Positions 8,922 to 18,052 of a stretch of 47,809 nucleotides of DNA are shown here, in pieces. How positions within the stretch are numbered: position 1 is the stretch's first letter; each line of letters opens with the position of its first letter. Below the pieces are notes generated by a model. The model ran no database searches. It saw nothing but the letters and a program-made list of their open reading frames with translations, and had not been told where the DNA came from. A program made the translations under genes and the position numbers. The DNA comes from a bacterium (lineage in GTDB: Bacteria > Bacteroidota > Ignavibacteria > Kapaibacteriales > UBA2268), in the NCBI GenBank assembly GCA_030431515.1, contig JAUIIX010000004.1, forward strand, positions 1 through 47,809, written 5' to 3'.

Positions 8922-9584
8922 TTATTGATTATCTTGATTATTCAAAGTAGTAACGCTTGCTATTACAACAGATAACTCTGTAACTATATCATTCAAATAA
9001 TTAGACATTTTCTCATTATCTAATATCATTTTAATATTTTTCTTAGCTGTTTTTCTATGTTCAGCAGGGAAAACTTCTTTGACCAATCCGCAAAAATACA
9101 TAAATGAGATTAAAGCACTTAACTTTTCATCTGGTGGAATTCCCATAAGAACTGCTTTATGAATTTTATCTCTTGTTTCTAATTCTGGTACAGGATTTAA
9201 TGTTGGATATCTAAAAAAATCTACCAAAAATAGAAAGTTATGAGTTTCTCTTTTAAGAATACCAGCAAGTACCAAATGATTAAATATCATTTTACGAACA
9301 TTACCATAGTTGTTAGATAATTTTCTTATCCACCATCTGATTTTATGTGTTTTCTCTTCATTTTTTATAATTATGAGCATATCATCTAAAAAATCAATGC
9401 CAGTTGGAGAAAAAGAAAGTAAAATTAATTTTTCATCAACAAACTCAATTTTATTTAGATACATTAAATCAAGTAATATAGTAGAAGCAATCCCATAAGG
9501 TAAAAGTGCAGTAGTAGAAAGTATCACTGAACCTTTTTCATCATGGACTGCTAATAGCAATAATTCTTCTGTTAAACTTAACAT
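8922..9584 (-). CDS. GPP34 (GOLPH3-like) family protein
   Basis: 220 residues with the GPP34 pattern: LTEELLLLAVHDEKGSV at the N-terminus, LPYGIASTILLDLMYLNKIE, FSPTGIDFLDDML, then IRWWIRKLS and LVLAGILKRE. In eukaryotes GOLPH3 binds phosphatidylinositol-4-phosphate and retains Golgi enzymes; bacterial members are widespread in some groups but of unknown role, and the lipid-binding residues are not assumed here. There is no signal peptide or membrane helix, so it is cytoplasmic or peripheral. Its ATG overlaps the stop of the large T9SS gene by one base (TAATG), and a membrane-protein gene follows closely, so it is translationally coupled to envelope proteins. Confidence 0.85.
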   Translation of the reverse strand: MLSLTEELLLLAVHDEKGSVILSTTALLPYGIASTILLDLMYLNKIEFVDEKLILLSFSPTGIDFLDDMLIIIKNEEKTHKIRWWIRKLSNNYGNVRKMIFNHLVLAGILKRETHNFLFLVDFFRYPTLNPVPELETRDKIHKAVLMGIPPDEKLSALISFMYFCGLVKEVFPAEHRKTAKKNIKMILDNEKMSNYLNDIVTELSVVIASVTTLNNQDNQ

Positions 9585-12500
9585 TATTTACTCACAATAA
9601 ACTTTTTGTAAATTTTTTCATTATTATTTTCTAAAATTAAAAAATAAACTCCATTATTCAAATTACTTATGTTTATTTTTTCTTTAAATTTAGATTTAAA
9701 AATAATATTTTTCCCCGATACATTATTAATAGTATAATAATTGAAGTTCTTATTATTAATAATATCTAAATTAATATAGTCTTTCGAAGGATTAGGATAT
9801 ATTTTTAATTCATTTGACTTTGCTTCTCGAACAGAAGCTTGAGTTCCAGTTTTGAATTTGAAAATATCGCTAAAAATACCATATTTATCATCTTTAATTG
9901 CTTGCACTCTCCATCTAAATGTTCTATTTTGAGATAAATTTACATAAATTGAATTTTGATTAACAACAGTATCAATAATTGAATTTTCAAATTTATTGAA
10001 ATAGTTTAATTGAAAATGATAAGCAGTTGCAGTTTCAATTTTATCCCAAGTAACTGCTAAGCCATAAGGTAAATCTTCTTGATTATCTGGAGGAAAAATT
10101 GCATTTGGAGCATTTAAAAATGTAGTAATATCAATAGTTTCAGAATGTTCGCCAATACCACCAGCATTAACTGCTGATATTCTAACATAATATTTTTTAT
10201 AACCTTGTTCTAAATTAGATAGTCTTGTTGATGTTCCTTTTTCAAAAAGAGTTTCAATAATATTAGAAAAATCTTGAGAATCAGAAACTTCTAATTGATA
10301 AAAAGCAGTATTAGTTCCTTTTTCCCAACTGATAGTCAAAGTATCGAAAGCATCAACATAAGTTTGAGTAAGAATTGTTGGAGGAGATGCCTTAGTTGGT
10401 TTAGAACTTATAAATGCATCATAAACACCCTGAGAATAAGTTCCAACAGCAACATAATTATCAGATGCTCTCGATTTAATACTTGAAACCCATGCAGTAC
10501 CTATGGTTTCTATTGCTTCAAGTTGCCAAGGAGTACTATTTCCATTGATATAACTTGTAACAAAAAGTCCGTCACTTGTACCAGCAAGATAAATAAACTC
10601 ATCTTCTAAAGGCATAATTTCAACCCATTGAACTGCAGGTCCACCACCTGATCCATCTGCATATTCTTCAAGTGAGCCAGAAATATCTTCCCAATTATCC
10701 CCACCATCTGTTGTTCTAAAAATCGATTTTGTATTATAAGATGAATAAACACAAATTATTTCATCAGCATCTTTTGGATTCACAGCAATACAATTAATGT
10801 TCGAACCTTTTGACATACCTGGCTTAGTAATTTCTATAGGAGTAGGATCGCCAATATTAGCATTTTCTATTTTATAAATTTTACCTTTTGTAGTACCATA
10901 AAAAACAATATTAGCAGGTACTGTAGAAACAGAAACAGCAGAAATTATTTCTCCACTTCTAGGAACATCCCAATTATACTCATCGACAAATGTATGAGTT
11001 AGAGAATCCCAACCTTGACTAATTGAATCTTTGCTATCTGTAAGTTCAATTTCAGTTAATTGACTTTGTCTCCATAAAATTCCACCACCAGCAACATATA
11101 ATAAGTCATTTGAATTTGGGTCAAGTGCAAAAGGCGTGTTCCACGAAAAATCTCTACCACCAATCGGATCTATTCTTCGTGTTTTGACTGCATTTCCATG
11201 AGCATCTAATTCAGTTTTCCAAATATTTATTTTTGGTTGTGGAGTTGAATTTTTTGATGTAACTATAAAAGATCCATCATTAGCATATTCACAATTAAAA
11301 CCATCACCTCTTAATACATCAGTCCAAATATGATTAGATTCATTAACATTAGTAACTAATGTACCATTATCTTGCATACCACCTACAATATTGAAATTTC
11401 CATTTGATGATGTTGGAATTCCAATATCGTAAAATTGAGTAGTGTAAAAACCATTGTTTAGAGAAATCCATTCAACGTAATCAGCAAATAAATCTAAAGT
11501 TTTATGAACACCACCATCTGTTCCTGTAAGCATAACATTTGGATCGCTTTTTAAGAAAATTAATTCATGAACGTCTGAGTGATGATTAGGGTAGCGATAA
11601 TGATAATCACAAGAATTATCATCACCTTTACATGTTCCACCAATCAAGTTTAATTTATCAGAACTAGTAAATCCATCTCGAGATAGCCAAACATTAACAT
11701 CACCTATTATAACAGTATTAGGATCAGTAGGATGAACTTTTATCACCATATTATATCCACCTTGTGAATTAGTTTGCTGTCTATTTAATTCTGGTTTTGG
11801 TAAATTTTCTGATAGGTCTTCCCAAGTACCTCCATCGGCACTTCCATTTCCAGATACATAAGTATATTTAAAAAGTGAATGCCATAATTCATCACCAGCG
11901 TGATTAAAAGTTTGCTTTCCACTTTTATCTGTATCTGCAAAGAAATAAACTTCGTTTTCATTTGATGGATTAATTCCGAGAACTATTCTGCTATAATTTT
12001 CAGCATAATTTGAAGGGTTTATTCTTGTCCAATCTGTACCATTTTCTGATCTATAAATTCCATGAATAGTTGAGTTATAAGCTCCACTATTTGTATATTT
12101 GCTTAAAGTAGCATAATAAACCCCAGTAATTGTAACGCTCACTTCATTGAAAGCTGAAGAATTATTTCCAAAAGGAGTTCCTAAAACTTGTGTCCAAGTA
12201 TCACCTCCATCTGCAGATCTTTGGATACCTCCTATAGCACAAGCAGCTAATAAAATGTCTTCTTCATTATTAGCAGAAGGTTCTATTACTATCCTAAATA
12301 CGAAATCAAATGGATTATCCCAACTACCTTTTTTATTTGAGTTTACAGTACCTTCTAATACTTTCCAAGTATTTCCATTATCAGTAGATTTATAAATACC
12401 ATAGCCATATCTAAATTTTGATGCAATTCTTTCACCTGTACCATAATACCAAGTATCTTCTTTTCCTTCTCGAGTATCTTGCACTATACAAGATACTGAA

Positions 12501-12940
12501 TGATTATCAGTAGGAGAAGTAACTTTTTTCCAATTTGCTCCAGCATCAGTAGATAGCCATAAGCCACCAGATGCACCTGCAGCTAAAATTCTATTTTCAT
12601 TTCTTACATCATAAGCTAATGCTCTAACTCTACCACCAATTTGGTAAGGTCCTCTTACTTTCCAAGAATAGTCAGATAATAAACCAGTTTTATTCTTGCT
12701 TCTATTTTGCAAAAATGATTCTTTTATAAATCTTTTAGATGCAATTATTGATTCAATTGGTATTTCACCTGTTTTAGGATCTGCAAGTAATCTTGAAAAA
12801 TACTCATCACGCTCTTTAGGAGAAATATCACCATCACCTGAAGGTATTTTAAAAGGATTAAATTCGATATAGTTATCTTTAGGAAGACTTAAAAAAGTAA
12901 TAACAAGTAATGATATAACTAAAGTAAATGACTTAATCAT
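9584..12940 (-). CDS. T9SS-secreted protein with sialidase/VPS10-like repeats, FN3 domains and sorting domain
   Basis: 1118 residues. A signal peptide (MIKSFTLVISLLVITFLSLP) is followed by many BNR/Asp-box repeats of a beta-propeller: LWLSTDAGANWKKV, YKSTDNGNTWKVL, IQRSADGGDTWTQV and FRTTDGGDNWEDIS, between about residues 95 and 830. Two fibronectin III-like domains follow (about 855-1035), then a T9SS C-terminal sorting domain with IYPNPSKDYINLD and GVYFLILEN (about 1045-1118). Such propellers occur in glycosidases and adhesins; no catalytic residues are assigned, so the activity is unknown. The protein should be exported by Sec, crossed over the outer membrane by T9SS and left on the surface or secreted. 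The gene starts 13 bases after folK. Confidence 0.9.
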   Translation of the reverse strand: MIKSFTLVISLLVITFLSLPKDNYIEFNPFKIPSGDGDISPKERDEYFSRLLADPKTGEIPIESIIASKRFIKESFLQNRSKNKTGLLSDYSWKVRGPYQIGGRVRALAYDVRNENRILAAGASGGLWLSTDAGANWKKVTSPTDNHSVSCIVQDTREGKEDTWYYGTGERIASKFRYGYGIYKSTDNGNTWKVLEGTVNSNKKGSWDNPFDFVFRIVIEPSANNEEDILLAACAIGGIQRSADGGDTWTQVLGTPFGNNSSAFNEVSVTITGVYYATLSKYTNSGAYNSTIHGIYRSENGTDWTRINPSNYAENYSRIVLGINPSNENEVYFFADTDKSGKQTFNHAGDELWHSLFKYTYVSGNGSADGGTWEDLSENLPKPELNRQQTNSQGGYNMVIKVHPTDPNTVIIGDVNVWLSRDGFTSSDKLNLIGGTCKGDDNSCDYHYRYPNHHSDVHELIFLKSDPNVMLTGTDGGVHKTLDLFADYVEWISLNNGFYTTQFYDIGIPTSSNGNFNIVGGMQDNGTLVTNVNESNHIWTDVLRGDGFNCEYANDGSFIVTSKNSTPQPKINIWKTELDAHGNAVKTRRIDPIGGRDFSWNTPFALDPNSNDLLYVAGGGILWRQSQLTEIELTDSKDSISQGWDSLTHTFVDEYNWDVPRSGEIISAVSVSTVPANIVFYGTTKGKIYKIENANIGDPTPIEITKPGMSKGSNINCIAVNPKDADEIICVYSSYNTKSIFRTTDGGDNWEDISGSLEEYADGSGGGPAVQWVEIMPLEDEFIYLAGTSDGLFVTSYINGNSTPWQLEAIETIGTAWVSSIKSRASDNYVAVGTYSQGVYDAFISSKPTKASPPTILTQTYVDAFDTLTISWEKGTNTAFYQLEVSDSQDFSNIIETLFEKGTSTRLSNLEQGYKKYYVRISAVNAGGIGEHSETIDITTFLNAPNAIFPPDNQEDLPYGLAVTWDKIETATAYHFQLNYFNKFENSIIDTVVNQNSIYVNLSQNRTFRWRVQAIKDDKYGIFSDIFKFKTGTQASVREAKSNELKIYPNPSKDYINLDIINNKNFNYYTINNVSGKNIIFKSKFKEKINISNLNNGVYFLILENNNEKIYKKFIVSK

Positions 12941-12953
12941 AATTGACCTTTAT

Positions 12954-13448
12954 TTAATATTCATAAATTTTTATTTCAGAATCATCTTTACAATCTTTAA
13001 GTAATTGACTAATATCAACATTAAAAATTGGATGAATCATTTGACTTTCAATTTCATTTGCTGGAAATAAAACAAATTTTCTTTCGTGCATTCTTGGATG
13101 AGGTAGTTCTAATTTTTCTTCTTTTAACTCAATATCTTCATACATTAATATGTCGATATCAATTTCCCTTTCCATCCACTTACCTCTATCAATTCTACCT
13201 AATTCTACTTCTAAATTCTTTAAAGTATTAATTAAATTTAAAGCAGACATATTTGTAAAACCAGAAAGGCACATATTTAAAAACTGACCTTGATTTTTTT
13301 CACCAACTGGTTCAGTTTCATAAATATTAGATAATTGAATATCTTGCAAAATATTATAATTCACAAGATATTTAATTACATTTAATAAATTTTGTTGTCT
13401 ATCCCCAAGATTTGAGCCAAGTGAAAGTAAAACTTTGTTATTATTCAC
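12954..13448 (-). CDS. folK: 2-amino-4-hydroxy-6-hydroxymethyldihydropteridine pyrophosphokinase
   Basis: Transfers pyrophosphate from ATP to 6-hydroxymethyl-7,8-dihydropterin in folate synthesis. Family motifs are VLLSLGSNLGDRQQNL at the N-terminus, SNIYETEPVG, QGQFLNMCL, and the signature KWMEREIDIDILMYED followed by LPHPRMHERKFVLFP. The length of 164 is normal. The start overlaps the end of folB by 8 bases, and folB makes its substrate, so the pair is translationally coupled. Confidence 0.97.
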   Translation of the reverse strand: MNNNKVLLSLGSNLGDRQQNLLNVIKYLVNYNILQDIQLSNIYETEPVGEKNQGQFLNMCLSGFTNMSALNLINTLKNLEVELGRIDRGKWMEREIDIDILMYEDIELKEEKLELPHPRMHERKFVLFPANEIESQMIHPIFNVDISQLLKDCKDDSEIKIYEY

Positions 13449-13821
13449 TTCTTTCTAAGCTCTGCTCTATTTCTACAAATTTAACAACTCTTCTCATAGG
13501 AACATTCATTTTTCTAATTCTAACAGTAGCAACAACTACTAATTCAAACTTATCAAATATTGTATTTAAAATTTCATTTGCTAAAGTCTCAATTAAGTCA
13601 TAGCTTTCATTAAGCATTAGTTCTGAAACTATATAAACAATTTCTTCATAGTTTACTGCATAATTAATATCATCATTTATTGCAGCATTTTTAGAGTCAT
13701 AATGCACATCAATATCTAATTGGTATTTACCACCAAGTTTTTTTTCTTCTTTTTTAACACCATGATAAGCATAATATTCTAAATTGCTTATAGTTAATTT
13801 AGCTAATGATTCTGATTTCAT
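13441..13821 (-). CDS. folB: Dihydroneopterin aldolase
   Basis: Cleaves 7,8-dihydroneopterin to 6-hydroxymethyl-7,8-dihydropterin plus glycolaldehyde. The 126-residue protein has LTISNLEYYAYHGVKKEEKK (the YxxHGV substrate pocket and the Glu following it), NYEEIVYIVSELM, YDLIETLANEI (conserved ETLA) and VATVRIRKMNVPM, where the Lys matches the catalytic lysine of the VxKPxAP region, though the neighbouring Pro is displaced. It lies 8 bases after yyaL and overlaps folK. Confidence 0.94.
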   Translation of the reverse strand: MKSESLAKLTISNLEYYAYHGVKKEEKKLGGKYQLDIDVHYDSKNAAINDDINYAVNYEEIVYIVSELMLNESYDLIETLANEILNTIFDKFELVVVATVRIRKMNVPMRRVVKFVEIEQSLERSE

Positions 13822-13829
13822 TTTAATTC

Positions 13830-15980
13830 CTAATTATTAATTTCTAAATATTTTTTAACTAACTTTAAATCGTTAGTTGGATTTTCACAAGTAAAATTCT
13901 TGCATACATATATCGTAACTTTATCATTAATTGAATACATCATTTTAGAGTATTCAGCATATTTTTCAATTTCAGTATTTTCTTTATCTTCTTTAACTAC
14001 AATTACTTTATTTGGTATAAAATTAGTTTGTATTTCTTTTAAAGCACTTTGCATTTCTTTGCTTTTAATATCACCTACTAATACTATTTCATAGCTTTGA
14101 TTGTAAGCAAAATCACAAGCAATTAAATATTGAGTGAAAGATGTAGGAGATTTTCTTGCCAAATTAGCGAAATAATCAATCATATCATTTGAAATATCTG
14201 AGTATTGTTCCTTTGCAGTAATCTTATTTAATCTTAATAAATTCAATATCATAACAGAATTACCTGAGACAACAGCTCCATCATATATTTCAATTTTACG
14301 AACCAATAATTCTTCTGCAGAATTTGATGTAAAATAAAATGCTTTATCTTTTTCAGAATAAAATTCTTTAATTGCTAAATCGGTAAATTTAATAGCATTC
14401 TTTAAGTAGTTAATATCAAATGTAGATTGGTATAAATCAATTAATGCTTGAATGTAAAAGGCATAATCATCAATATGACCTTTAATAGAAGCACCATTTT
14501 TACCATATATATGATATAAGTCATCATTTATAATTAAATTAGATGAGATAAATTTTTCACAATCTATCGCATTTTTTAATATTGATTTATCTGAAGTACT
14601 TTCAGATAATTTTACAATAGAAGAAATTAATAAGCTATTCCAATCAGTTAAAATTTTATCATCTTTAAATGGATGAACTCTTTTTTCTCTAACATCATAT
14701 AACTTCTTTCTTAACTTCTCAATCTTACTTTCTAATTCTGATACACTTATAGATTTCGTTTTTGCTATTTCCATAAGTGAATTTTTTAAATGAGGTATAT
14801 TTCCACCTGCTCCATGTCCTTCTGCTTCTTCTTTATAATTTCCATTTGAATAGATATTAAAAACATTACAAAAGAAATCAGCATCTTTGCCTAATATTTC
14901 TTCAATTTCACTTTTTTCCCAAACATAAAATTTACCTTCAACACCTTCTGAATCAGCATCTTCAGCAGAATAATAAGCACCTTCATTTGATTTTAAATCT
15001 CTATTAACATAATTTAAAACTTCTTTTGCTGTGTTCAAGTAAAATTCGCTTTTAGTGATTAGATAAGTTTCTGTGTAAGCAGAAATTAAATTCGCTTGGT
15101 CATATAACATTTTCTCAAAATGAGGAAGCAACCACTGTCTATCTGTGGAATATCTATGAAATCCAAAGCCAACATGATCAAAAATTCCGCCAATTCTCAT
15201 ATTAAATAAGGAATTTTCTACCATTTCAAGAGCTTGCTCTTTTTTAGTGTTTTTATAATATCTAAGCAAAAAGTTTAATTGATGAGGTGTAGGGAATTTT
15301 GGACTTTGCCCAAATCCACCAAATTGGTCATCATATATATTTAAGAACTCATCGTAAGCCATTGATAATATTGTAGTATCAAACTTTCCTTCAGAAGTAG
15401 GTGAACTTGCATTTTTAAGTGCTGTTGCAATTTCATCTGAATTAGTTAAAATTGCTTCTCTATCATTTTTCCAAACACTATCTATTTTTGGGATTAAATC
15501 TTTCATTCCCACTCTACCATATTTAGTAGTAGGAGGAAAATAAGTACCAGCAAAAAATGCTTTTTTATCAGGGGTCATTATAATTGTTAAAGGCCAACCT
15601 CCACTGCCAGTAAGCATCTGACAAATAGTCATATAAACATTATCAATATCTGGTCTTTCTTCTCTATCAACTTTTATATTAATAAAAGTTTCATTCATCA
15701 TTTTAGCAATTTCTTCATTTTCAAAAGATTCATGTTCCATAACGTGACACCAATGACAAGTAGAATAGCCGATTGATAAAAATATTGGCTTGTCTTCTTT
15801 TTTTGCTTTTTCAAATGCCTCTTCCGACCATGGATACCAGTCAACTGGATTATGTGCGTGCTGAAGTAAATAAGGACTTGTCTCTCTTATTAAAGAATTA
15901 GTATGCTTATGTTCCAATGAAGAACCCTCTTTGCAATGTGAATAATTTAATGCTATTAAAATAAAAATAATTGTTTTCAT
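13830..15980 (-). CDS. YyaL/DUF255 thioredoxin-domain protein (SSP411 family)
   Basis: 716 residues of the family that joins an N-terminal thioredoxin-like domain to an (alpha/alpha)6 barrel related to N-acylglucosamine 2-epimerases. Hallmarks are [21 protein letters not shown], the redox motif STCHWCHVM (Cys75, Cys78), [21 protein letters not shown] and FAGTYFPP; the barrel starts near [14 protein letters not shown] and has [12 protein letters not shown] and [10 protein letters not shown]. The biochemical role is unknown. The first 16 residues are hydrophobic and end in Cys16 (NYSHC), which hints at an exported or lipid-anchored form, but His before Cys is a poor lipobox. It is first of the run that continues into folB and folK. 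Confidence 0.92.
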   Translation of the reverse strand: MKTIIFILIALNYSHCKEGSSLEHKHTNSLIRETSPYLLQHAHNPVDWYPWSEEAFEKAKKEDKPIFLSIGYSTCHWCHVMEHESFENEEIAKMMNETFINIKVDREERPDIDNVYMTICQMLTGSGGWPLTIIMTPDKKAFFAGTYFPPTTKYGRVGMKDLIPKIDSVWKNDREAILTNSDEIATALKNASSPTSEGKFDTTILSMAYDEFLNIYDDQFGGFGQSPKFPTPHQLNFLLRYYKNTKKEQALEMVENSLFNMRIGGIFDHVGFGFHRYSTDRQWLLPHFEKMLYDQANLISAYTETYLITKSEFYLNTAKEVLNYVNRDLKSNEGAYYSAEDADSEGVEGKFYVWEKSEIEEILGKDADFFCNVFNIYSNGNYKEEAEGHGAGGNIPHLKNSLMEIAKTKSISVSELESKIEKLRKKLYDVREKRVHPFKDDKILTDWNSLLISSIVKLSESTSDKSILKNAIDCEKFISSNLIINDDLYHIYGKNGASIKGHIDDYAFYIQALIDLYQSTFDINYLKNAIKFTDLAIKEFYSEKDKAFYFTSNSAEELLVRKIEIYDGAVVSGNSVMILNLLRLNKITAKEQYSDISNDMIDYFANLARKSPTSFTQYLIACDFAYNQSYEIVLVGDIKSKEMQSALKEIQTNFIPNKVIVVKEDKENTEIEKYAEYSKMMYSINDKVTIYVCKNFTCENPTNDLKLVKKYLEINN

Positions 15981-15984
15981 ATTT

Positions 15985-15992
15985 CAAATTTA
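15985..15992 (-). promoter_or_regulatory. TAnnTTTG box immediately before yyaL
   Basis: On the minus strand the bases read TAAATTTG, ending 4 bases before the yyaL ATG. If used, the transcript would be leaderless or start inside the gene, so it may be chance. Confidence 0.2.
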
Positions 15993-16006
15993 ATGAAAAA
16001 TATTCA

Positions 16007-16067
16007 AATAGGAATATAAACTTTTTAACTTGACTTTAAAATATCAAGTAAAACTTATATTCCTATT
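16007..16067 (-). terminator. Long hairpin between truncated clpB and yyaL
   Basis: AATAGGAATATAA (16007-16019) is the exact reverse complement of 16055-16067, and a second inner pair, ACTTGA (16028-16033) with TCAAGT (16044-16049), extends the stem toward the tip. On the minus strand it is followed by ATTTTT, as in an intrinsic terminator for clpB. It is much longer than the other terminators here and sits about 45 bases beyond the point where ClpB is cut short. Confidence 0.65.
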
Positions 16068-16112
16068 CTTAATAATATGTTAGAGATTTTTAAAACTAAA
16101 TACTTTTGATAA

Positions 16113-17417
16113 TTAATCTTGCAACTCTCTAAGTAATGCTTGTTTTTCAATTTCTAATTGTCTAATTTTCCGCTGAATTGTGTCAAGTTCTTCAGGCATA
16201 GAATCCATTTGAAGTCGTAATTTACTTGCTGCTTCGTCGATTAAATCAATTGCTTTATCAGGTAAAAATCTATCACTAATATATCTGTCAGATAATTCAG
16301 CTGCAGTTACAATAGCCGAGTCTAATATTTTCACCCCGTGATGAACTTCATATCGTTCTTTTAATCCACGTAAAATTGAAATAGTATCTTCTACACTTGG
16401 TTGACTTACATAAACTTGTTGAAATCTTCTTTCAAGAGCAGCATCTTTTTCAATATGCTTTTGATATTCGTCAAGAGTAGTTGCTCCTATACAATGTAGA
16501 TTTCCTCTTGCTAATTCTGGTTTAAGGATATTTGCAGCATCCATTGAGCCAGAAGTCGCTCCAGCACCAATTAATTGGTGTATTTCATCTATAAATAAAA
16601 CTATTTTCCCATCACTTTCAACTACTTCTTTAATTATCTCTTTTAGACGTTCTTCAAACTGCCCTCTATAACTTGTACCTGCTACCAATGTTGCAACATC
16701 TAAACTAACTATCTGCTTATCTTTCAACATTTCAGGAACATCACCTGATACTATTCTTTGTGCGATTCCTTCTACAATTGCAGTTTTTCCAACACCTGGT
16801 TCACCGACTAACATTGGGTTATTTTTAGTTCTTCTAGATAATACTTGAAGCACTCTTCTAATTTCTTCTTCTCTACCAATTACAGGATCTATCTTTCCTT
16901 TTTTTGCTTCCTCAGTAAGCATTCTTCCAAATTTATGAAGTACTTGATATTTATCTTCAGCCGATTGACTATCTACTTTTTTAGTCCCTCTAATCTCTTT
17001 AATAGTATTTTCAATATTTGCTTTATTAAGTCCTAATTCTACTAATAATTTATTAGCTGTACTTTTATTTTCTAAGATAGAGATTAAAAAATGTTCAACT
17101 GAAATAAAACTATCACCCATTGATTCAGATAATTTCAAAGATTTATCATAAATTGCTGTGAATGCAGAAGAAGCATAAAAGTTATCTGCTCCCATTACTT
17201 TAGGTAATTTACTCAATTCCTCGTTAATTTTTATTTTTAACTTTCTTATATCAATGTTGTTTTTTGAGAGTATTTCATAAATTAAGCTATTGCTATCTTG
17301 AATAAGAGCAGCAAGTAAGTGTATTGGCTCAATTGATTGATTATTATAACTTGAAGCTATTTCACGTGCAGTTTGAACTGCCTGTTGAGCTTTTAATGTC
17401 ATTTTATTAAAATTCAT
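16113..17417 (-). CDS. clpB: ClpB chaperone, truncated after the first ATPase domain
   Basis: ClpB normally is a hexameric disaggregase of about 860 residues; only 434 are present. The N-terminal double-Clp domain (1-150) begins [21 protein letters not shown]. The first AAA+ domain is complete: Walker A GEPGVGKT (205-212), Walker B LFIDE (274-278), GATTLDEY (311-318), arginine fingers in ERRF (330-331) and [19 protein letters not shown]. The frame stops at TAA just inside the coiled-coil middle domain, after [13 protein letters not shown]. No middle domain or second ATPase follows: only 132 bases remain before yyaL and they hold a hairpin. The part left would lack disaggregase function, but could be a stable single-ring fragment. 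A full-length copy may exist elsewhere. Confidence 0.9.
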   Translation of the reverse strand: MNFNKMTLKAQQAVQTAREIASSYNNQSIEPIHLLAALIQDSNSLIYEILSKNNIDIRKLKIKINEELSKLPKVMGADNFYASSAFTAIYDKSLKLSESMGDSFISVEHFLISILENKSTANKLLVELGLNKANIENTIKEIRGTKKVDSQSAEDKYQVLHKFGRMLTEEAKKGKIDPVIGREEEIRRVLQVLSRRTKNNPMLVGEPGVGKTAIVEGIAQRIVSGDVPEMLKDKQIVSLDVATLVAGTSYRGQFEERLKEIIKEVVESDGKIVLFIDEIHQLIGAGATSGSMDAANILKPELARGNLHCIGATTLDEYQKHIEKDAALERRFQQVYVSQPSVEDTISILRGLKERYEVHHGVKILDSAIVTAAELSDRYISDRFLPDKAIDLIDEAASKLRLQMDSMPEELDTIQRKIRQLEIEKQALLRELQD

Positions 17418-17471
17418 TAACTGTTATTTCCAATTAGTATCAAAAATCTATAACAATTAACGAAAATTCTA

Positions 17472-17479
17472 CAAATTTA
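17472..17479 (-). promoter_or_regulatory. TAnnTTTG -7 box for clpB
   Basis: The minus strand reads TAAATTTG about 55 bases upstream of the clpB ATG, matching the Bacteroidota -7 consensus. A possible ATTG lies 15 bases further upstream, shorter than the usual spacing. Confidence 0.35.
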
Positions 17480-17519
17480 TTTTTTTATAAAAATCAATTA
17501 GAATTATTAAAATTTTTAT

Positions 17520-17527
17520 TAATTTTG
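17520..17527 (+). promoter_or_regulatory. TAnnTTTG -7 box for nfeD
   Basis: TAATTTTG lies 70 bases before the nfeD ATG in the divergent clpB/nfeD gap. No clear -33 TTTG is seen. Confidence 0.4.
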
Positions 17528-17597
17528 TAATAGAAACAAAAAACATTGTTTTTAAATTAAAAATTTGTAATTTAGAAAAATAAAAAAGAATAATATT

Positions 17598-18032
17598 ATG
17601 GATGATTCATTAATATGGTTTATAGTTTGCGTGGCATTAATAGCATTAGAAATGTTTATGCCAGGTGTAATTGTTATATTTTTTGCCTTTGGTGCCTTAA
17701 TTATTTCAATATTAGAGTTGTTTGTTGATTTACCATTTGTTTGGGAAGCAAGCGTCTTTGCAATAAGTTCTATTTTGTCTTTAGGTGTATTACGCAACAA
17801 ATTCAAAGAAGCTCTCCAATCTAAGAAGAATAATTTACTTAGACATGATGACTATGTAGGTAAAAAAGTAATTGTAGTTGAAGATTTAATAGATAGTAAT
17901 ATAGGAAAAGTGGAGTTACATGGTACAAATTGGAAAGCTATTTCAGAGGACGAATTGAAAGTTGGCGATGAAGCAATAGTTATCGAAAGAGATAACATCA
18001 CTTTAAAAGTAGCAAAAATAGATTTTAATTAA
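17598..18032 (+). CDS. NfeD family membrane protein, short form
   Basis: 144 residues. Two or three N-terminal hydrophobic segments (LIWFIVCVALIALEMFMPGV, then IVIFFAFGALIISILELF and a third near ASVFAISSILSL) precede a soluble C-terminal OB-fold domain of about 60 residues (KKVIVVEDLIDSNIGKVELH, WKAISEDELKVGDEAIV). This is the short NfeD1b type, which lacks the protease domain. NfeD proteins pair with slipins in membranes, and a slipin gene follows 20 bases downstream. The exact job is unknown; membrane quality control or microdomain organisation is usual for the pair. Confidence 0.9.
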   Translation: MDDSLIWFIVCVALIALEMFMPGVIVIFFAFGALIISILELFVDLPFVWEASVFAISSILSLGVLRNKFKEALQSKKNNLLRHDDYVGKKVIVVEDLIDSNIGKVELHGTNWKAISEDELKVGDEAIVIERDNITLKVAKIDFN

Positions 18033-18052
18033 TAATTAAGGAGTTTTTACAG

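Noticed and set aside
13830-15980. YyaL protein as a clear lipoprotein
   Set aside because: The Cys at 16 has His before it and Tyr at -3, which fits lipoboxes badly, so export is only noted as possible.
17552-17806. 84-residue minus-strand ORF opposite nfeD
   Set aside because: It is antisense to the clearly coding nfeD and shows no family features.
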